DNA of 11,024 nt from an uncultured Collinsella sp. (GCA_902388545.1 CABMPS010000050.1:1-11024), one strand, 5' to 3'. Shown: positions 1 to 8,340, counted from the first letter of the stretch. The notes: generated from the letters alone by a model not told the origin. A program made the numbers and translations.

Positions 1-55
1 GTTTTGGCTGTCAAAGGCCTTATCTACTCCGTATTCCACCGCAACTTTTTGTGGG
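1..55. repeat. Left copy of a 55-bp direct repeat flanking the kdp locus, cut by the window edge
   Basis: These 55 bases are identical, in the same orientation, to 8409-8463. Identity ends at position 56, where G here is T in the other copy. In the complete right copy, this stretch is the loop plus right arm of a long hairpin and its T tract. Here the right arm is 28-46 and the T tract 46-50; the left arm would lie before position 1. It sits 5 bases beyond the kdpE stop codon. The T tract points rightward, so as a terminator it would suit a plus-strand gene to the left, not kdpE. The loop is conserved as well as the stem, which suggests a dispersed repeat family. Confidence 0.85.
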
Positions 56-60
56 GTGGG

Positions 61-765
61 CTAGAGACGCTGCATGCGGTACCCGACGCCCATGTGCGTC
101 TGAATCATCTTGGGGTGAGAGGGGTCTGCCTCGATCTTCTTGCGCAGGGTGCGCATGAACACGCGCAGGCTCGCCAGATCGCTGTCCCAGCTCGTGCCCC
201 ATATCTCGCGGGTGATGAAGGTGTGGGTGAGCACCTTGTCGACGTTTTTCGCCAGAAGGACGAGCAATTTGTACTCGGTTGGGGTGAGCGAGAGCTCGCG
301 TCCGTCTTTCGTCGCGTATCCCGCGGCGTAGTCGATATGCAGCGGACCGTTGTCGAACGTGCTCGCTTCTGTCGACTCGCTCGACGCCATCGAGGAGCGC
401 CTCAAATTCGCACGGACGCGCGCGAGCAACTCATCCACAGAAAAGGGCTTGGTGAGGTAGTCGTCTGCCCCTGCGTCAAGTGCTGCAATCTTGTCGGAAT
501 CTTCGGTGCGCGCCGAAATGACGATAATGGGGACTGCCGACCAGCTTCGGATCTTCGTGATGACCTCGATACCGTCAATGTCGGGAAGGCCGAGGTCGAG
601 CATGATGAGGCTGGGGCCGTGCGACACCGCATCCATGATGGCGGCCTGGCCGTCGCAAACCTTGCTCACGACATAGCCGTGGAGGTCAAGCGCGGTCGAA
701 ACGAGGTTTTGAACGGTCAGGTCATCTTCGACCAGGAGGATGCGTGGCTTAGCGGCATTATTCAT
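61..765 (-). CDS. kdpE: KdpE, OmpR-family response regulator of the K+ uptake operon
   Basis: This 234-residue cytoplasmic response regulator should be phosphorylated by KdpD and activate kdpFABC. Residues 1-120 form a receiver domain: acidic pair D14/D15, phospho-acceptor D57 in MLDLGLPD, S84 in the ISAR strand and K106 in LTKPF. Residues about 137-233 form an OmpR/PhoB winged helix with LTPTEYKLL (160-168), the recognition region around RVFMRTLRKKIE (201-212) and the C-terminal GVGYR hairpin. The start at 765 is chosen because MNNAAKPRILLVEDD begins the receiver fold correctly and a GAGGAG (plus positions 776-781) lies 10 bases upstream. Its start overlaps the end of kdpD by 8 bp, which points to translational coupling. 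Length matches the family. An in-frame extension to 1014 would only translate kdpD out of frame. Confidence 0.96.
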   Translation of the reverse strand: MNNAAKPRILLVEDDLTVQNLVSTALDLHGYVVSKVCDGQAAIMDAVSHGPSLIMLDLGLPDIDGIEVITKIRSWSAVPIIVISARTEDSDKIAALDAGADDYLTKPFSVDELLARVRANLRRSSMASSESTEASTFDNGPLHIDYAAGYATKDGRELSLTPTEYKLLVLLAKNVDKVLTHTFITREIWGTSWDSDLASLRVFMRTLRKKIEADPSHPKMIQTHMGVGYRMQRL

Positions 766-3493
766 GAATCTCGATCTCCTCAGCGGGCAGGGTAAAACGG
801 AAGACGGCCCCATGGGGGTGGTTGTCGCGAACTTCGATGACGCCGCCATGCGCCTCCACGATGGAGCGGCAGAGCGACAGCCCAAGGCCGATGCTTCGAC
901 GCGAATCCACGGGCCGCGTATTGCTTGAGGTGAAGAAGCGCTCAAAGATATGAGGCTTGTCGCAGTCTGCCACACCCGGCCCATCGTCTGCGACGTCCAC
1001 CACGACGAACGCACCCTCGCGACGTGCGCTGATGGTGACAGTCGAGTCCTCGGGCGTGTATTTGAAGGCGTTCATGATGAGATTCGTAAGCACCTGCATG
1101 ATGAGATGGACGTCAATGCGTACCAGCAGGATGTCGTCAGTGTGCTCGATGGTGACGGTGCGTCCATGCGATGCTTGGGCGGCATGGCTGAGGGCGGCCT
1201 CGATGACCTCGTCGATGAGCTCGGATGTGAAGTTGAGGTGAATGGTGCCGTCCTCGACGCGTGTGATGGCGAGGAGGTTCTCCACGGTATCAATAAGCCA
1301 GAGGGAGTCATCGTAGATGGCATCGGCAAGATCGCAGCGCTGTTCGAGGCTGAGCCTCTCGTCGCTCTTCCGAAGGATTGCCGCAGATCCGGATATAGCC
1401 GTGAGGGGTGTCCTCAAATCGTGGCCGATGGAGCGCAAAAGGTTGGCGCGCAGCTGCTCGTTTTTCGCCAAGACCGCAGCCTCTTCGCGCTCTTGCGCCG
1501 CTCGGTCACTTTCGAGCGCCAAGGCGCATTCACCTACGATAGATAGGACGATCGAATGCTCGAAGGCTTCGGTCTCGCGCCCCTCCAGGGCGATGCCGAT
1601 GACACCGAATACCTTGTCGCCGGTGCGAACCGCGAGGTAGAGACAGCGCGCCTCAGGCAGGGTCCGCGTGCTTGCGCCCGCGCGCTTGTTGTTGGTGAAG
1701 GTCCAGGTTGCAACGGCGCGCTCGTAGTCGGTGAGCAGCGACGCGGATCGGTTTTCGGTGCCAGCGGACTCATAGAGCGCCTTGCCGAGCGTGCCGTGTT
1801 CGGCGGGGTAGAAGACCACGTCGAGTTTTAGCAGTTTGACGAGTTGGTTCATGGCGACGCGGGCGCACTCCTCCGCGCTATGGGCTTGCTGTAAGAGCTG
1901 GTTCGTTTCGAGGAGTACGCGCGTTTTGAATGCGTTCTCGGCGGAGGTACGGGCATTGTCGGCGATGCGCGCAGTTAACTCGCCGGCGACCATAGCGGTA
2001 GCGAACATGATGCCGAACGTGACCAGATAGCTTCGGTCGTAGCTGGCGAGCGAAAACAGAGGCGTGACGAAGCAGAAGTTGTAAAGCACTACAGAGAGCA
2101 CGCTCGATACGATCGTGCAGATACGCCCCGTCGTGGTGACGGCGGTCAGCAGGGCCGTGAGGATATAGAGGGATATGATGCTGGAATCGGCAAATCCCAG
2201 ATGGCGGAAAGCCGTGCCGATCGCCGTGGCGACAAGAGAGAGGGCCAGCGTGCGAAGCACGTTTCGGCTGCTGGGCGGCTGCAGAGCGAGCGCATGGCGG
2301 CGTCCTTTGGGTCGGGAGGGCGGAGTCGACTGGTCTGGAATGATGTAAATGTCGAGGTTCGGGGCGAATGCTATGAGCTGTTCTACGAGAGATTTGCGGC
2401 CAAAGAGGGCCTGACGGACGCTGCTGTGCTCGCCCGTGCGCCCCATGACGATCTTCGAAATACCCGACAGGCGCGCGAACTCGGAGATCTGAAACGCGAC
2501 GTCGTCGCCATAGACGGTTTCCATATGTGCTCCGAGCTGCTCGGCTAGGGCGATATTGGCTGCAAGCTTGGCGCGCTCATCATCGCTCATGGCTTGCGTG
2601 CGCGGGCTTTCTACGAACAGGGCGACGAGCTCGCTGCGAAACGCTTTCGCCATGCGTGCGGCGGCACGGACGATGCGGGGATTGGTCGGCGCCGGGGAGA
2701 CACAGACTAAGATACGCTCCTTGGTGTAGTAGTCACGGTTTCCCAGCACGCGTGCGGCGTCTGTGAGGTGGCCGGTGCGATCGGCGCAGCGGCGCAGCGC
2801 GATTTCTCGGAGTGCGGTGAGGTTTTCGACGGTAAAAAAATGCTGTTGCGCTCGGTCGGCTTGTGCGGGACGGTAGACGAGGCCGGCGCGAAGGCGCTCA
2901 AGTAGGTCTTCGGGCTCTATGTCGACGAGCTCGACCTGGTCGGCATCATCGAAGATACGGTCGGGGATTCGTTCGCTCACGACAACGCCGGTGATGGATG
3001 CAACCATGTCGTTTAGGCTCTCGATATGCTGAACGTTTACGGTCGTATAGACGTCGATGCCCGCATGTAGAAGTTCCTCGACGTCTTGATAGCGTTTGTC
3101 GTGGCGAGACCCCGGCGCATTCGTATGGGCGAGCTCGTCGACAAGGATGAGCTGAGGGGCGCGCTCGATAGCCACATCTAGATCGAACTCGCTGAGCGCA
3201 ATGCCGTTGTGCTCGATGAGTTTACAGGGCACGTTCTCAAGCCCTTGTGCAAGATGGGCAGTTGCCGGACGTTCGTGCGGCTCGATGTATCCCGCGACGA
3301 CGTCGACACCTCGCCGCTTGGCGGCGTGGGCGGCTTGAAGCATCGCATAGGTTTTGCCTGCGCCAGCAGCGTAGCCAAAGAAAATTTTGAGGTGTCCCCG
3401 GCTGGTTCGAGCGTCATCGGCGGCCTCGTCTTTCTCAATTGCCTTGAGGATGAGGTCTGGATTGACGCGAGTGTCCGATGCGTCGCGCTGCAT
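758..3493 (-). CDS. kdpD: KdpD, osmosensitive K+ channel sensor histidine kinase
   Basis: This 911-residue membrane kinase pairs with KdpE; E. coli KdpD is about 890. Residues 30-240 are the KdpD N-terminal domain, with Walker A GYAAGAGKT (40-48) and LILVDELAHTN (115-125). Residues 258-386 are a universal-stress-protein domain. Four closely spaced membrane helices lie at about 412-430, 435-453, 457-477 and 487-505. A GAF-like segment (about 525-660) precedes HisKA with phospho-acceptor H691 in HDLRTP. The ATPase domain shows N-box NLIMNAFKYTP (804-814), DDGPGV (836-841) and G-box IGLGLSL (868-874). The start at 3493 has GAAAGG 7 bases upstream (plus 3501-3506); a longer reading to 3589 adds 32 unlikely residues. 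It is divergent from kdpFABC. The c-di-AMP motif known from S. aureus KdpD is degenerate here. Confidence 0.97.
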   Translation of the reverse strand: MQRDASDTRVNPDLILKAIEKDEAADDARTSRGHLKIFFGYAAGAGKTYAMLQAAHAAKRRGVDVVAGYIEPHERPATAHLAQGLENVPCKLIEHNGIALSEFDLDVAIERAPQLILVDELAHTNAPGSRHDKRYQDVEELLHAGIDVYTTVNVQHIESLNDMVASITGVVVSERIPDRIFDDADQVELVDIEPEDLLERLRAGLVYRPAQADRAQQHFFTVENLTALREIALRRCADRTGHLTDAARVLGNRDYYTKERILVCVSPAPTNPRIVRAAARMAKAFRSELVALFVESPRTQAMSDDERAKLAANIALAEQLGAHMETVYGDDVAFQISEFARLSGISKIVMGRTGEHSSVRQALFGRKSLVEQLIAFAPNLDIYIIPDQSTPPSRPKGRRHALALQPPSSRNVLRTLALSLVATAIGTAFRHLGFADSSIISLYILTALLTAVTTTGRICTIVSSVLSVVLYNFCFVTPLFSLASYDRSYLVTFGIMFATAMVAGELTARIADNARTSAENAFKTRVLLETNQLLQQAHSAEECARVAMNQLVKLLKLDVVFYPAEHGTLGKALYESAGTENRSASLLTDYERAVATWTFTNNKRAGASTRTLPEARCLYLAVRTGDKVFGVIGIALEGRETEAFEHSIVLSIVGECALALESDRAAQEREEAAVLAKNEQLRANLLRSIGHDLRTPLTAISGSAAILRKSDERLSLEQRCDLADAIYDDSLWLIDTVENLLAITRVEDGTIHLNFTSELIDEVIEAALSHAAQASHGRTVTIEHTDDILLVRIDVHLIMQVLTNLIMNAFKYTPEDSTVTISARREGAFVVVDVADDGPGVADCDKPHIFERFFTSSNTRPVDSRRSIGLGLSLCRSIVEAHGGVIEVRDNHPHGAVFRFTLPAEEIEIHE

Positions 3494-3565
3494 AGCGTAG
3501 CCTTTCTGAAGCGTTGTCCATGCGTGCATACGCGGTGAGGACGCCACTGTATGCTCGCGAGGTCG

Positions 3566-3571
3566 AGTATA
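3566..3571 (-). promoter_or_regulatory. Candidate -10 element for kdpDE
   Basis: On the minus strand this reads TATACT, five of six matches to TATAAT, about 72 bases before the kdpD start codon. No good -35 hexamer is found at 16-18 bp upstream on that strand. It could be a regulated promoter or a chance match. Confidence 0.25.
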
Positions 3572-3604
3572 GGCGCACTGCAGCCGCAATAGTGCTTTCT
3601 ACCT

Positions 3605-3626
3605 GCATCTTTACGGCATCTTAAGG
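3605..3626 (+). promoter_or_regulatory. Tandem 11-bp direct repeat, candidate KdpE operator
   Basis: Two abutting 11-mers, GCATCTTTACG (3605-3615) and GCATCTTAAGG (3616-3626), match at 9 of 11 positions. The core reads CTTTAC-N5-CTTAAG. OmpR-family regulators such as KdpE bind tandem direct half-sites about one helical turn apart, and the E. coli KdpE site is T-rich with a similar TTTAC-like half-site. The repeat lies 111-132 bases upstream of the kdpF start, between the divergent kdp transcripts. Nearby are an inverted repeat CGTGAG/CTCACG (3628-3633, 3642-3647) and two TTTAAC/TTTACT hexamers (3652-3657, 3669-3674). Assignment to KdpE is inference. Confidence 0.5.
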
Positions 3627-3681
3627 TCGTGAGCCCCAGCCCTCACGCCTCTTTAACACCTAGAAGCGTTTACTGTCCCCA

Positions 3682-3716
3682 GACGCTTGCGAGGGCAGGC
3701 GTCCGAGACATCGGAC
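3682..3716 (+). promoter_or_regulatory. kdpF leader with two mutually exclusive hairpins
   Basis: Hairpin 1 pairs GACGCTTGC (3682-3690) with GCAGGCGTC-like bases at 3695-3703: nine pairs including one G-U, closed by a GAGG loop (3691-3694). Hairpin 2 is a perfect 6-bp stem GTCCGA (3701-3706) and TCGGAC (3711-3716) with a GACA loop. The two share 3701-3703 and cannot both form fully. A third weaker option pairs AAGCGT (3664-3669) with ACGCTT (3683-3688). The kdpF ribosome binding site (3725-3731) begins 8 bases after hairpin 2. There is no T tract, so neither is a conventional terminator. A regulatory role is inference. Confidence 0.4.
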
Positions 3717-3736
3717 CGCGCGTGAAAGGGGCGGTA

Positions 3737-3823
3737 ATGGACATCCTCATTCCCATTATCGGAGTCGTCTGCATTGGACTCCTTATCTATTACATCTACA
3801 TTCTGATGAGGAGTGATTCGTAA
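3737..3823 (+). CDS. kdpF: KdpF, small membrane subunit of the K+ ATPase
   Basis: This 28-residue peptide is almost entirely one hydrophobic helix (residues 3-24, rich in I, L, V and Y) followed by a polar RSDS tail. KdpF is a single-span lipid-like stabiliser of the KdpABC complex, usually about 25-30 residues and encoded directly before kdpA, as here. The ATG at 3737 is preceded by AAAGGGG (3725-3731) with 5 bases of spacing. A longer in-frame reading from 3629 would add 36 residues without membrane character and lacks a binding site, so the short form is preferred. Its TAA stop is 3 bases before the kdpA start. The identification rests on size, hydrophobicity and position, because the family is too short for strong motifs. 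Confidence 0.88.
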   Translation: MDILIPIIGVVCIGLLIYYIYILMRSDS

Positions 3824-3826
3824 ACT

Positions 3827-5650
3827 ATGGACGCTGCGATTCAGTACATCTTGTACTTTGCCGTGCTCGTCGTCCTGGCCGTTCCGCTCGGTCGGTTCAT
3901 GGCCCATATCATGGATGGTGAGCATACGTTCCTGTCGCCTGTGATTGCTCCTGTGGAGCGTGGCGTCTATCGTCTGCTTCGCATCGACGCGGCAGAGCAG
4001 ATGGGGTGTAGGCGCTATCTGGCAAGCGTGCTGGCCTTTTCGGGGATCGGCCTCGTGGCTCTTGTGGCACTCCAGGCGCTTCAGTCCTTCTTGCCAGGCA
4101 ATCCCCAGCACCTGCCGGGTGTGCCATGGGACCTGTCGTTCAATACGGCTGCTTCCTTCATAACCAACACCAACTGGCAGTCCTACTCCGGTGAGACCAC
4201 CCTGTCCTACTTCGTGCAGTTCATGGGCCTCACCGTGCAGAACTTCGTTTCCGCTGGTACCGGTATCGCGGTCATGTTCGCGCTGATCCGCGGCTTCCGT
4301 CAGATCAAGGAGCAGGGTCTGGGTTCCTTCTGGGTCGACCTCACCCGCACCGTCCTGTATGTGCTCATCCCGCTGAACCTCGTGTTCGGCATCTGCCTGG
4401 CTGCCGGTGGCGTCATCTCCAACTTCCAGCCGGCTCAGAAGGCTGAGCTCGTAGAGCCCGTCGCTGTCCAGCCTAATGCAGACGGCGGCTGGAGCGTCAT
4501 CGACGGCGCCCAGATCGAGGGCGACACGGTCAAGGTCGACGGCAAGGTTGTCGAGGGCGCGCGCGTGGTCACCGAGCAGTTCCTGCCCCAGGGGCCCGCG
4601 GCTCCTCAGGTCGCCATCAAGCAGTCCGGCACCAACGGCGGCGGCTTCTTCGGTGTGAACTCCGCCCATCCGTATGAGAATCCCAGTGCCTTCACCAACA
4701 TCATCGAGATGACCAGCCTGCTGCTGATCCCGGCCGCCTGCTGCTTCACCTTCGGTATCGGCGTCAAGAACACCAAGCAGGGCAAGGCCATCTTCGCGGC
4801 GATGCTTATCCTGCTCGTGGTCTTTACCGGCATCATCGCCGTTAACGAGCATATGGGTACGCCGCAGCTGGCCGATGGCGGCGCGGTCAACATCGAGATG
4901 ACCGATGGCCAGGCGGGCGGCAATATGGAGGGCAAGGAGAGCCGCTTTGGCATCGCCTCCTCTTCCACCTGGTCCGCTTTCACGACGGCTGCTTCCAATG
5001 GCTCGGTCAACTCCATGCACGACTCCTACACCCCGCTCGGCGGGTTTGTCCAGATGCTCCAGATGGCTCTGGGCGAGGTCGTCTTCGGCGGCGTGGGCTG
5101 CGGCCTGTACGGCATGATCGGCTTCGCCATCCTCACAGTGTTCATCGCCGGCCTTATGGTCGGACGCACGCCTGAGTTCCTGGGCAAGAAGATCGAGCCG
5201 GGCGAGATGCGCTGGGCAGTTGTCCTGTGCCTGGCAACTCCGTTTGCCATTCTGGTGTGCTCGGCCATCGCCTGCATGGTGCCCGGTCTTGCCGACCAGC
5301 TCAACAATGGTGGCGCGCACGGCTTCTCCGAGGTGCTGTATGCCTTCACCTCATGCGGTGGCAACAACGGCTCGGCGTTTGCAGGCATGAACTGCAACAA
5401 TCCCTGGATCAACGTCATGCTCGGCCTCGAGATGCTGTTTGCCCGCTTCATGCCCATCATCGGTACGCTGGCTATCGCCGGCTCGCTGGCCAAGAAGGGT
5501 AGGGTCGCCGAGAGCGCCGGTACCCTGTCTACCACCAACGGCATGTTCGTATTCCTGCTCGTGTTCATCGTTCTGCTGATCGGTGCCCTGAGCTTCTTCC
5601 CGGCCCTGGCGCTTGGCCCCGTTGCCGAGTTCTTCCAGATGATTGCGTAA
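3827..5650 (+). CDS. kdpA: KdpA, K+-binding and channel-like subunit of the K+ ATPase
   Basis: This 607-residue polytopic membrane protein belongs to the K+ transporter superfamily. It binds K+ and passes it through the complex as KdpB hydrolyses ATP. All four selectivity-filter loops are visible: [11 protein letters not shown] (113-123), GTNGGGFFG (268-276), the loop with G392 ahead of NSMHDS (about 388-400) and [13 protein letters not shown] (508-520). E. coli KdpA has about 557 residues. Most of the extra length is an insertion of roughly 35-45 residues in the loop before the second filter (about 205-250), hydrophilic and partly repetitive. The start has GAGGAG (3808-3813) within the end of kdpF, a rather long 13-base spacing, so coupling to kdpF is likely. 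The first ~105 codons are less biased than the rest. Confidence 0.97.
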   Translation: MDAAIQYILYFAVLVVLAVPLGRFMAHIMDGEHTFLSPVIAPVERGVYRLLRIDAAEQMGCRRYLASVLAFSGIGLVALVALQALQSFLPGNPQHLPGVPWDLSFNTAASFITNTNWQSYSGETTLSYFVQFMGLTVQNFVSAGTGIAVMFALIRGFRQIKEQGLGSFWVDLTRTVLYVLIPLNLVFGICLAAGGVISNFQPAQKAELVEPVAVQPNADGGWSVIDGAQIEGDTVKVDGKVVEGARVVTEQFLPQGPAAPQVAIKQSGTNGGGFFGVNSAHPYENPSAFTNIIEMTSLLLIPAACCFTFGIGVKNTKQGKAIFAAMLILLVVFTGIIAVNEHMGTPQLADGGAVNIEMTDGQAGGNMEGKESRFGIASSSTWSAFTTAASNGSVNSMHDSYTPLGGFVQMLQMALGEVVFGGVGCGLYGMIGFAILTVFIAGLMVGRTPEFLGKKIEPGEMRWAVVLCLATPFAILVCSAIACMVPGLADQLNNGGAHGFSEVLYAFTSCGGNNGSAFAGMNCNNPWINVMLGLEMLFARFMPIIGTLAIAGSLAKKGRVAESAGTLSTTNGMFVFLLVFIVLLIGALSFFPALALGPVAEFFQMIA

Positions 5651-5666
5651 AGGAGGACGCAGATTT

Positions 5667-7721
5667 ATGGCTATGCAAAAAGACATGATGGGCCGCGCGG
5701 TCCGCGACTCGTTTGCCAAACTGGATCCTCGCGTCCAGATTCAAAACCCGGTCATGTTCCTGGTGTGGCTTTCCGCCGTCATGACCTCCGTCCTGGCCGT
5801 CGCTTCCATCTTCGGTGTGCAGGACGCGGGTGTGCCCACCTACTATGTGGTCACCATCGCGGTCATCCTGTGGCTCACCGACCTGTTCTCGAACTTCGCC
5901 GAGGCGCTTGCCGAGGGCCGCGGTAAGGCTCAGGCCGATTCCCTGCGTGCGGCCAAGAAGGATGTCGAGGCCCATCGTATCGAGTCCGTTGAGGACAAGG
6001 AGCACTTCACCGTCGTTCCCGGCACCGAGCTCACGCGCGGCGACCTGGTGATCGTACGCGCCGGCGAGCAGATTCCCGGCGATGGCGACGTCATCGAGGG
6101 CGCTGCCTCCGTTGACGAGTCCGCCATCACCGGCGAGTCCGCCCCCGTGGTCCGCGAGGCCGGCGGCGACCGCTCTGCCGTTACCGGCGGTACCACGGTG
6201 CTGTCCGACTGGATCATCGTCAAGATCTCCAGTGAGCCCGGCCAGAGCTTCCTGGACAAGATGATCGCGATGGTCGAGGGTGCCGCGCGCAAGAAGACCC
6301 CTAACGAGATCGCTCTGGAGATCTTCCTGGTGGCCCTTTCCATCGTCTTTATCCTGGTCACGCTGGCCCTGTATTGTTACTCCTGCTTCTCGGCCGGTCT
6401 TAACGACATGGTCAACCCCACGGCCGTGACCACGCTCGTGGCACTGCTCGTGTGCTTGGCTCCCACTACCATCGGCGCCCTTCTGTCCGCCATCGGCATC
6501 GCCGGCATGAGCCGTCTGAACGAGGCCAACGTGCTGGCCATGTCCGGCCGCGCCATCGAGGCCGCCGGCGACGTCGACATCCTCATGCTCGACAAGACCG
6601 GCACCATCACCCTGGGTAACCGCCAAGCCGCCGAGTTCATCCCGGTCGACGGCGTCGATCCCGCGGAGCTGGCCGATGCCGCTCAGCTTTCCTCGCTGGC
6701 CGACGAGACCCCCGAGGGTCGTTCCATCGTCGTGCTCGCCAAGGAGCAGTTTGGGCTGCGCGGCCGCACACTCGAGGATAAGGGCATGGAGTTCATCCCC
6801 TTCACCGCGGCGACTCGCATGTCCGGTGTGAACTACGAGGGCAATGAGATCCGCAAGGGCGCTGCCGATTCCGTGCGCACCTATGTGGAGGCAGCCGGCG
6901 GCGTGTTCTCCCAGGAGTGCGACGAGGCCGTCGAACGCATCGCCAAGGCCGGCGGCACCCCGCTGGTCGTGACCAAGAACTGCCGCGTGCTGGGCGTTGT
7001 GTACCTCAAGGACATCATCAAGTCCGGCGTTAAGGAGAAGTTCGCCGACCTGCGCAAGATGGGCATCAAGACCATCATGGTGACGGGCGACAATCCGCTC
7101 ACCGCCGCGGCAATCGCCGCCGAGGCCGGCGTTGACGACTTCCTGGCCGAGGCCACCCCCGAGGGCAAACTCGAGAAGATCCGCGAGTTCCAGCGTGAGG
7201 GTCACCTGGTCGCCATGACCGGCGACGGCACCAACGACGCGCCGGCGCTCGCCCAGGCGGACGTCGCCGTGGCCATGAACACCGGAACCCAGGCTGCCAA
7301 GGAGGCCGGCAACATGGTCGACCTCGACTCCAGCCCCACCAAGCTCATCGAGGTCGTGCGTATTGGCAAGCAGCTGCTCATGACCCGCGGTTCGCTCACG
7401 ACCTTCTCGGTGGCTAACGACATGGCGAAGTACTTCGCTATCATCCCGGCCCTGTTCTCGCCGATCTACCCGGGCCTTGGCGCGCTCAACATCCTCGGTC
7501 TGGCAAGCCCACTGTCCGCGGTTCTTTCGGCCATCATCTATAACGCGCTCGTTATCGTCGCGCTGATCCCGGCCGCGCTGAAGGGCGTTAAGTACCGCGA
7601 GGTCCCGTCTGGACAGCTGCTGACCCACAACCTACTCGTGTGGGGTCTGGGCGGCATTGTTGCCCCGTTCGTATTCATCAAGCTCATCGACATGCTGCTC
7701 GCGTTCTGCGGCATTATGTAA
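5667..7721 (+). CDS. kdpB: KdpB, P-type ATPase subunit of the K+ pump
   Basis: This 684-residue catalytic subunit, the family's normal size, hydrolyses ATP to drive K+ import. The actuator domain carries TGES (155-158), whose serine is the inhibitory phosphorylation site in E. coli KdpB. The phosphorylation domain has D309 in DKTGT, and the hinge has TGDGTNDAP (518-526). The nucleotide domain has KGA (397-399). The membrane D585/K588 pair, in [10 protein letters not shown], corresponds to the charged pair that couples KdpB to KdpA. Hydrophobic segments lie at about 29-50, 58-76, 216-240, 252-276 and in the last 100 residues. The start at 5667 follows AGGAGG (5651-5656) by 10 bases. An upstream in-frame start at 5643 overlaps kdpA and lacks a binding site. 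It sits 16 bases after kdpA. Confidence 0.98.
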   Translation: MAMQKDMMGRAVRDSFAKLDPRVQIQNPVMFLVWLSAVMTSVLAVASIFGVQDAGVPTYYVVTIAVILWLTDLFSNFAEALAEGRGKAQADSLRAAKKDVEAHRIESVEDKEHFTVVPGTELTRGDLVIVRAGEQIPGDGDVIEGAASVDESAITGESAPVVREAGGDRSAVTGGTTVLSDWIIVKISSEPGQSFLDKMIAMVEGAARKKTPNEIALEIFLVALSIVFILVTLALYCYSCFSAGLNDMVNPTAVTTLVALLVCLAPTTIGALLSAIGIAGMSRLNEANVLAMSGRAIEAAGDVDILMLDKTGTITLGNRQAAEFIPVDGVDPAELADAAQLSSLADETPEGRSIVVLAKEQFGLRGRTLEDKGMEFIPFTAATRMSGVNYEGNEIRKGAADSVRTYVEAAGGVFSQECDEAVERIAKAGGTPLVVTKNCRVLGVVYLKDIIKSGVKEKFADLRKMGIKTIMVTGDNPLTAAAIAAEAGVDDFLAEATPEGKLEKIREFQREGHLVAMTGDGTNDAPALAQADVAVAMNTGTQAAKEAGNMVDLDSSPTKLIEVVRIGKQLLMTRGSLTTFSVANDMAKYFAIIPALFSPIYPGLGALNILGLASPLSAVLSAIIYNALVIVALIPAALKGVKYREVPSGQLLTHNLLVWGLGGIVAPFVFIKLIDMLLAFCGIM

Positions 7722-7733
7722 GTGGAGGTTTGT

Positions 7734-8324
7734 ATGTTCAAAGGTGTTGCATCGCGCGCACTTGGCGTGTTCGCGCTGTTTACCGTTGTCTGCGGCCTGG
7801 GCTATACGCTCGTCGTGACCGGCATCGCCCAGGTTGCGTTCCCGTATCAGGCGAACGGTTCGCTCATTACGGTCGACGGCAAGGTTGTGGGCTCCGAGCT
7901 CATCGGCCAGAACTTCGAGGACGAGGACCACATGTGGGGCCGCATCCAGAACGTGTCAATTGTCGAAGGCGAAGACGGCGAGCTCGTGGCGTATGGTGCC
8001 CCGTCCAACCTGTCCCCGGCGAGTGAGGAGTACCGGCAGCTTGTGGACGCGCGCGTCGAGAAGATTCGCGCCTCCAACCCCGACGCCGGCATGGATGCCG
8101 TGCCCGTCGACCTGGTGACGTGTTCTGGCTCAGGGCTCGACCCCGAGATCTCCCCCGATGCCGCCGAGTACCAGGTACCGCGCCTGGCGAAGGCCACGGG
8201 CAAGAGCGAAGGCGAGGTGCGCGACATCATCGCCCAGTGCACCAAGGGCCGTTTCCTCGGCGTGTTCGGCGAGCCCACGGTCAACGTGCTCAAGGTGAAC
8301 CTTATGCTGGACGGCGCGCTGTAG
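7734..8324 (+). CDS. kdpC: KdpC, assembly/affinity subunit of the K+ ATPase
   Basis: This 196-residue membrane-anchored subunit completes KdpFABC. One N-terminal membrane helix (about 7-31) is followed by an extracytoplasmic domain. Family signatures are NGSLI..DGKVVGSELIGQNF (41-61), DHMWGR (65-70) and the block from PVDLVTCSGSGLDPEISP (124-141) through AAEYQVPRLAKATG (143-156), with the usual alanine replaced by C130. The C-terminal FGEPTVNVLKVNL is typical. ATG at 7734 is preferred because GGAGG (7724-7728) lies 5 bases upstream; the GTG at 7722, which would extend it by four residues, overlaps that site. kdpB ends 12 bases before. It is the last gene of the operon, with two inverted repeats downstream. 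Confidence 0.96.
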   Translation: MFKGVASRALGVFALFTVVCGLGYTLVVTGIAQVAFPYQANGSLITVDGKVVGSELIGQNFEDEDHMWGRIQNVSIVEGEDGELVAYGAPSNLSPASEEYRQLVDARVEKIRASNPDAGMDAVPVDLVTCSGSGLDPEISPDAAEYQVPRLAKATGKSEGEVRDIIAQCTKGRFLGVFGEPTVNVLKVNLMLDGAL

Positions 8325-8340
8325 GTGAGGGAGTGGCGGA

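Noticed and set aside
4..795. Plus-strand open frame of 263 codons opposite kdpE
   Set aside because: It lies antisense to the full KdpE gene and has no recognisable domain.
3494..3589. N-terminal extension of KdpD by 32 residues
   Set aside because: The conserved domain begins shortly after the ATG at 3493, which has GAAAGG at good spacing. The extension has no binding site and would cover the likely promoter region.
3494..3736. c-di-AMP (ydaO-type) riboswitch before kdpF
   Set aside because: Some bacteria control K+ uptake genes this way. I could not find the conserved cores, and the candidate leader is short with a simple hairpin chain.
3653..5320. Minus-strand open frame (555 codons) opposite kdpF and kdpA
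   Set aside because: It is a mirror frame of KdpA with low-complexity H/D/E/G content. It also runs through the kdpF start region and has no plausible motif.
5565..7628. Long minus-strand open frame (687 codons) opposite kdpB
   Set aside because: It is antisense to an unmistakable KdpB and its composition (rich in G, H, D, R, Q) is that of a GC-rich mirror frame. It shows no recognisable domain.
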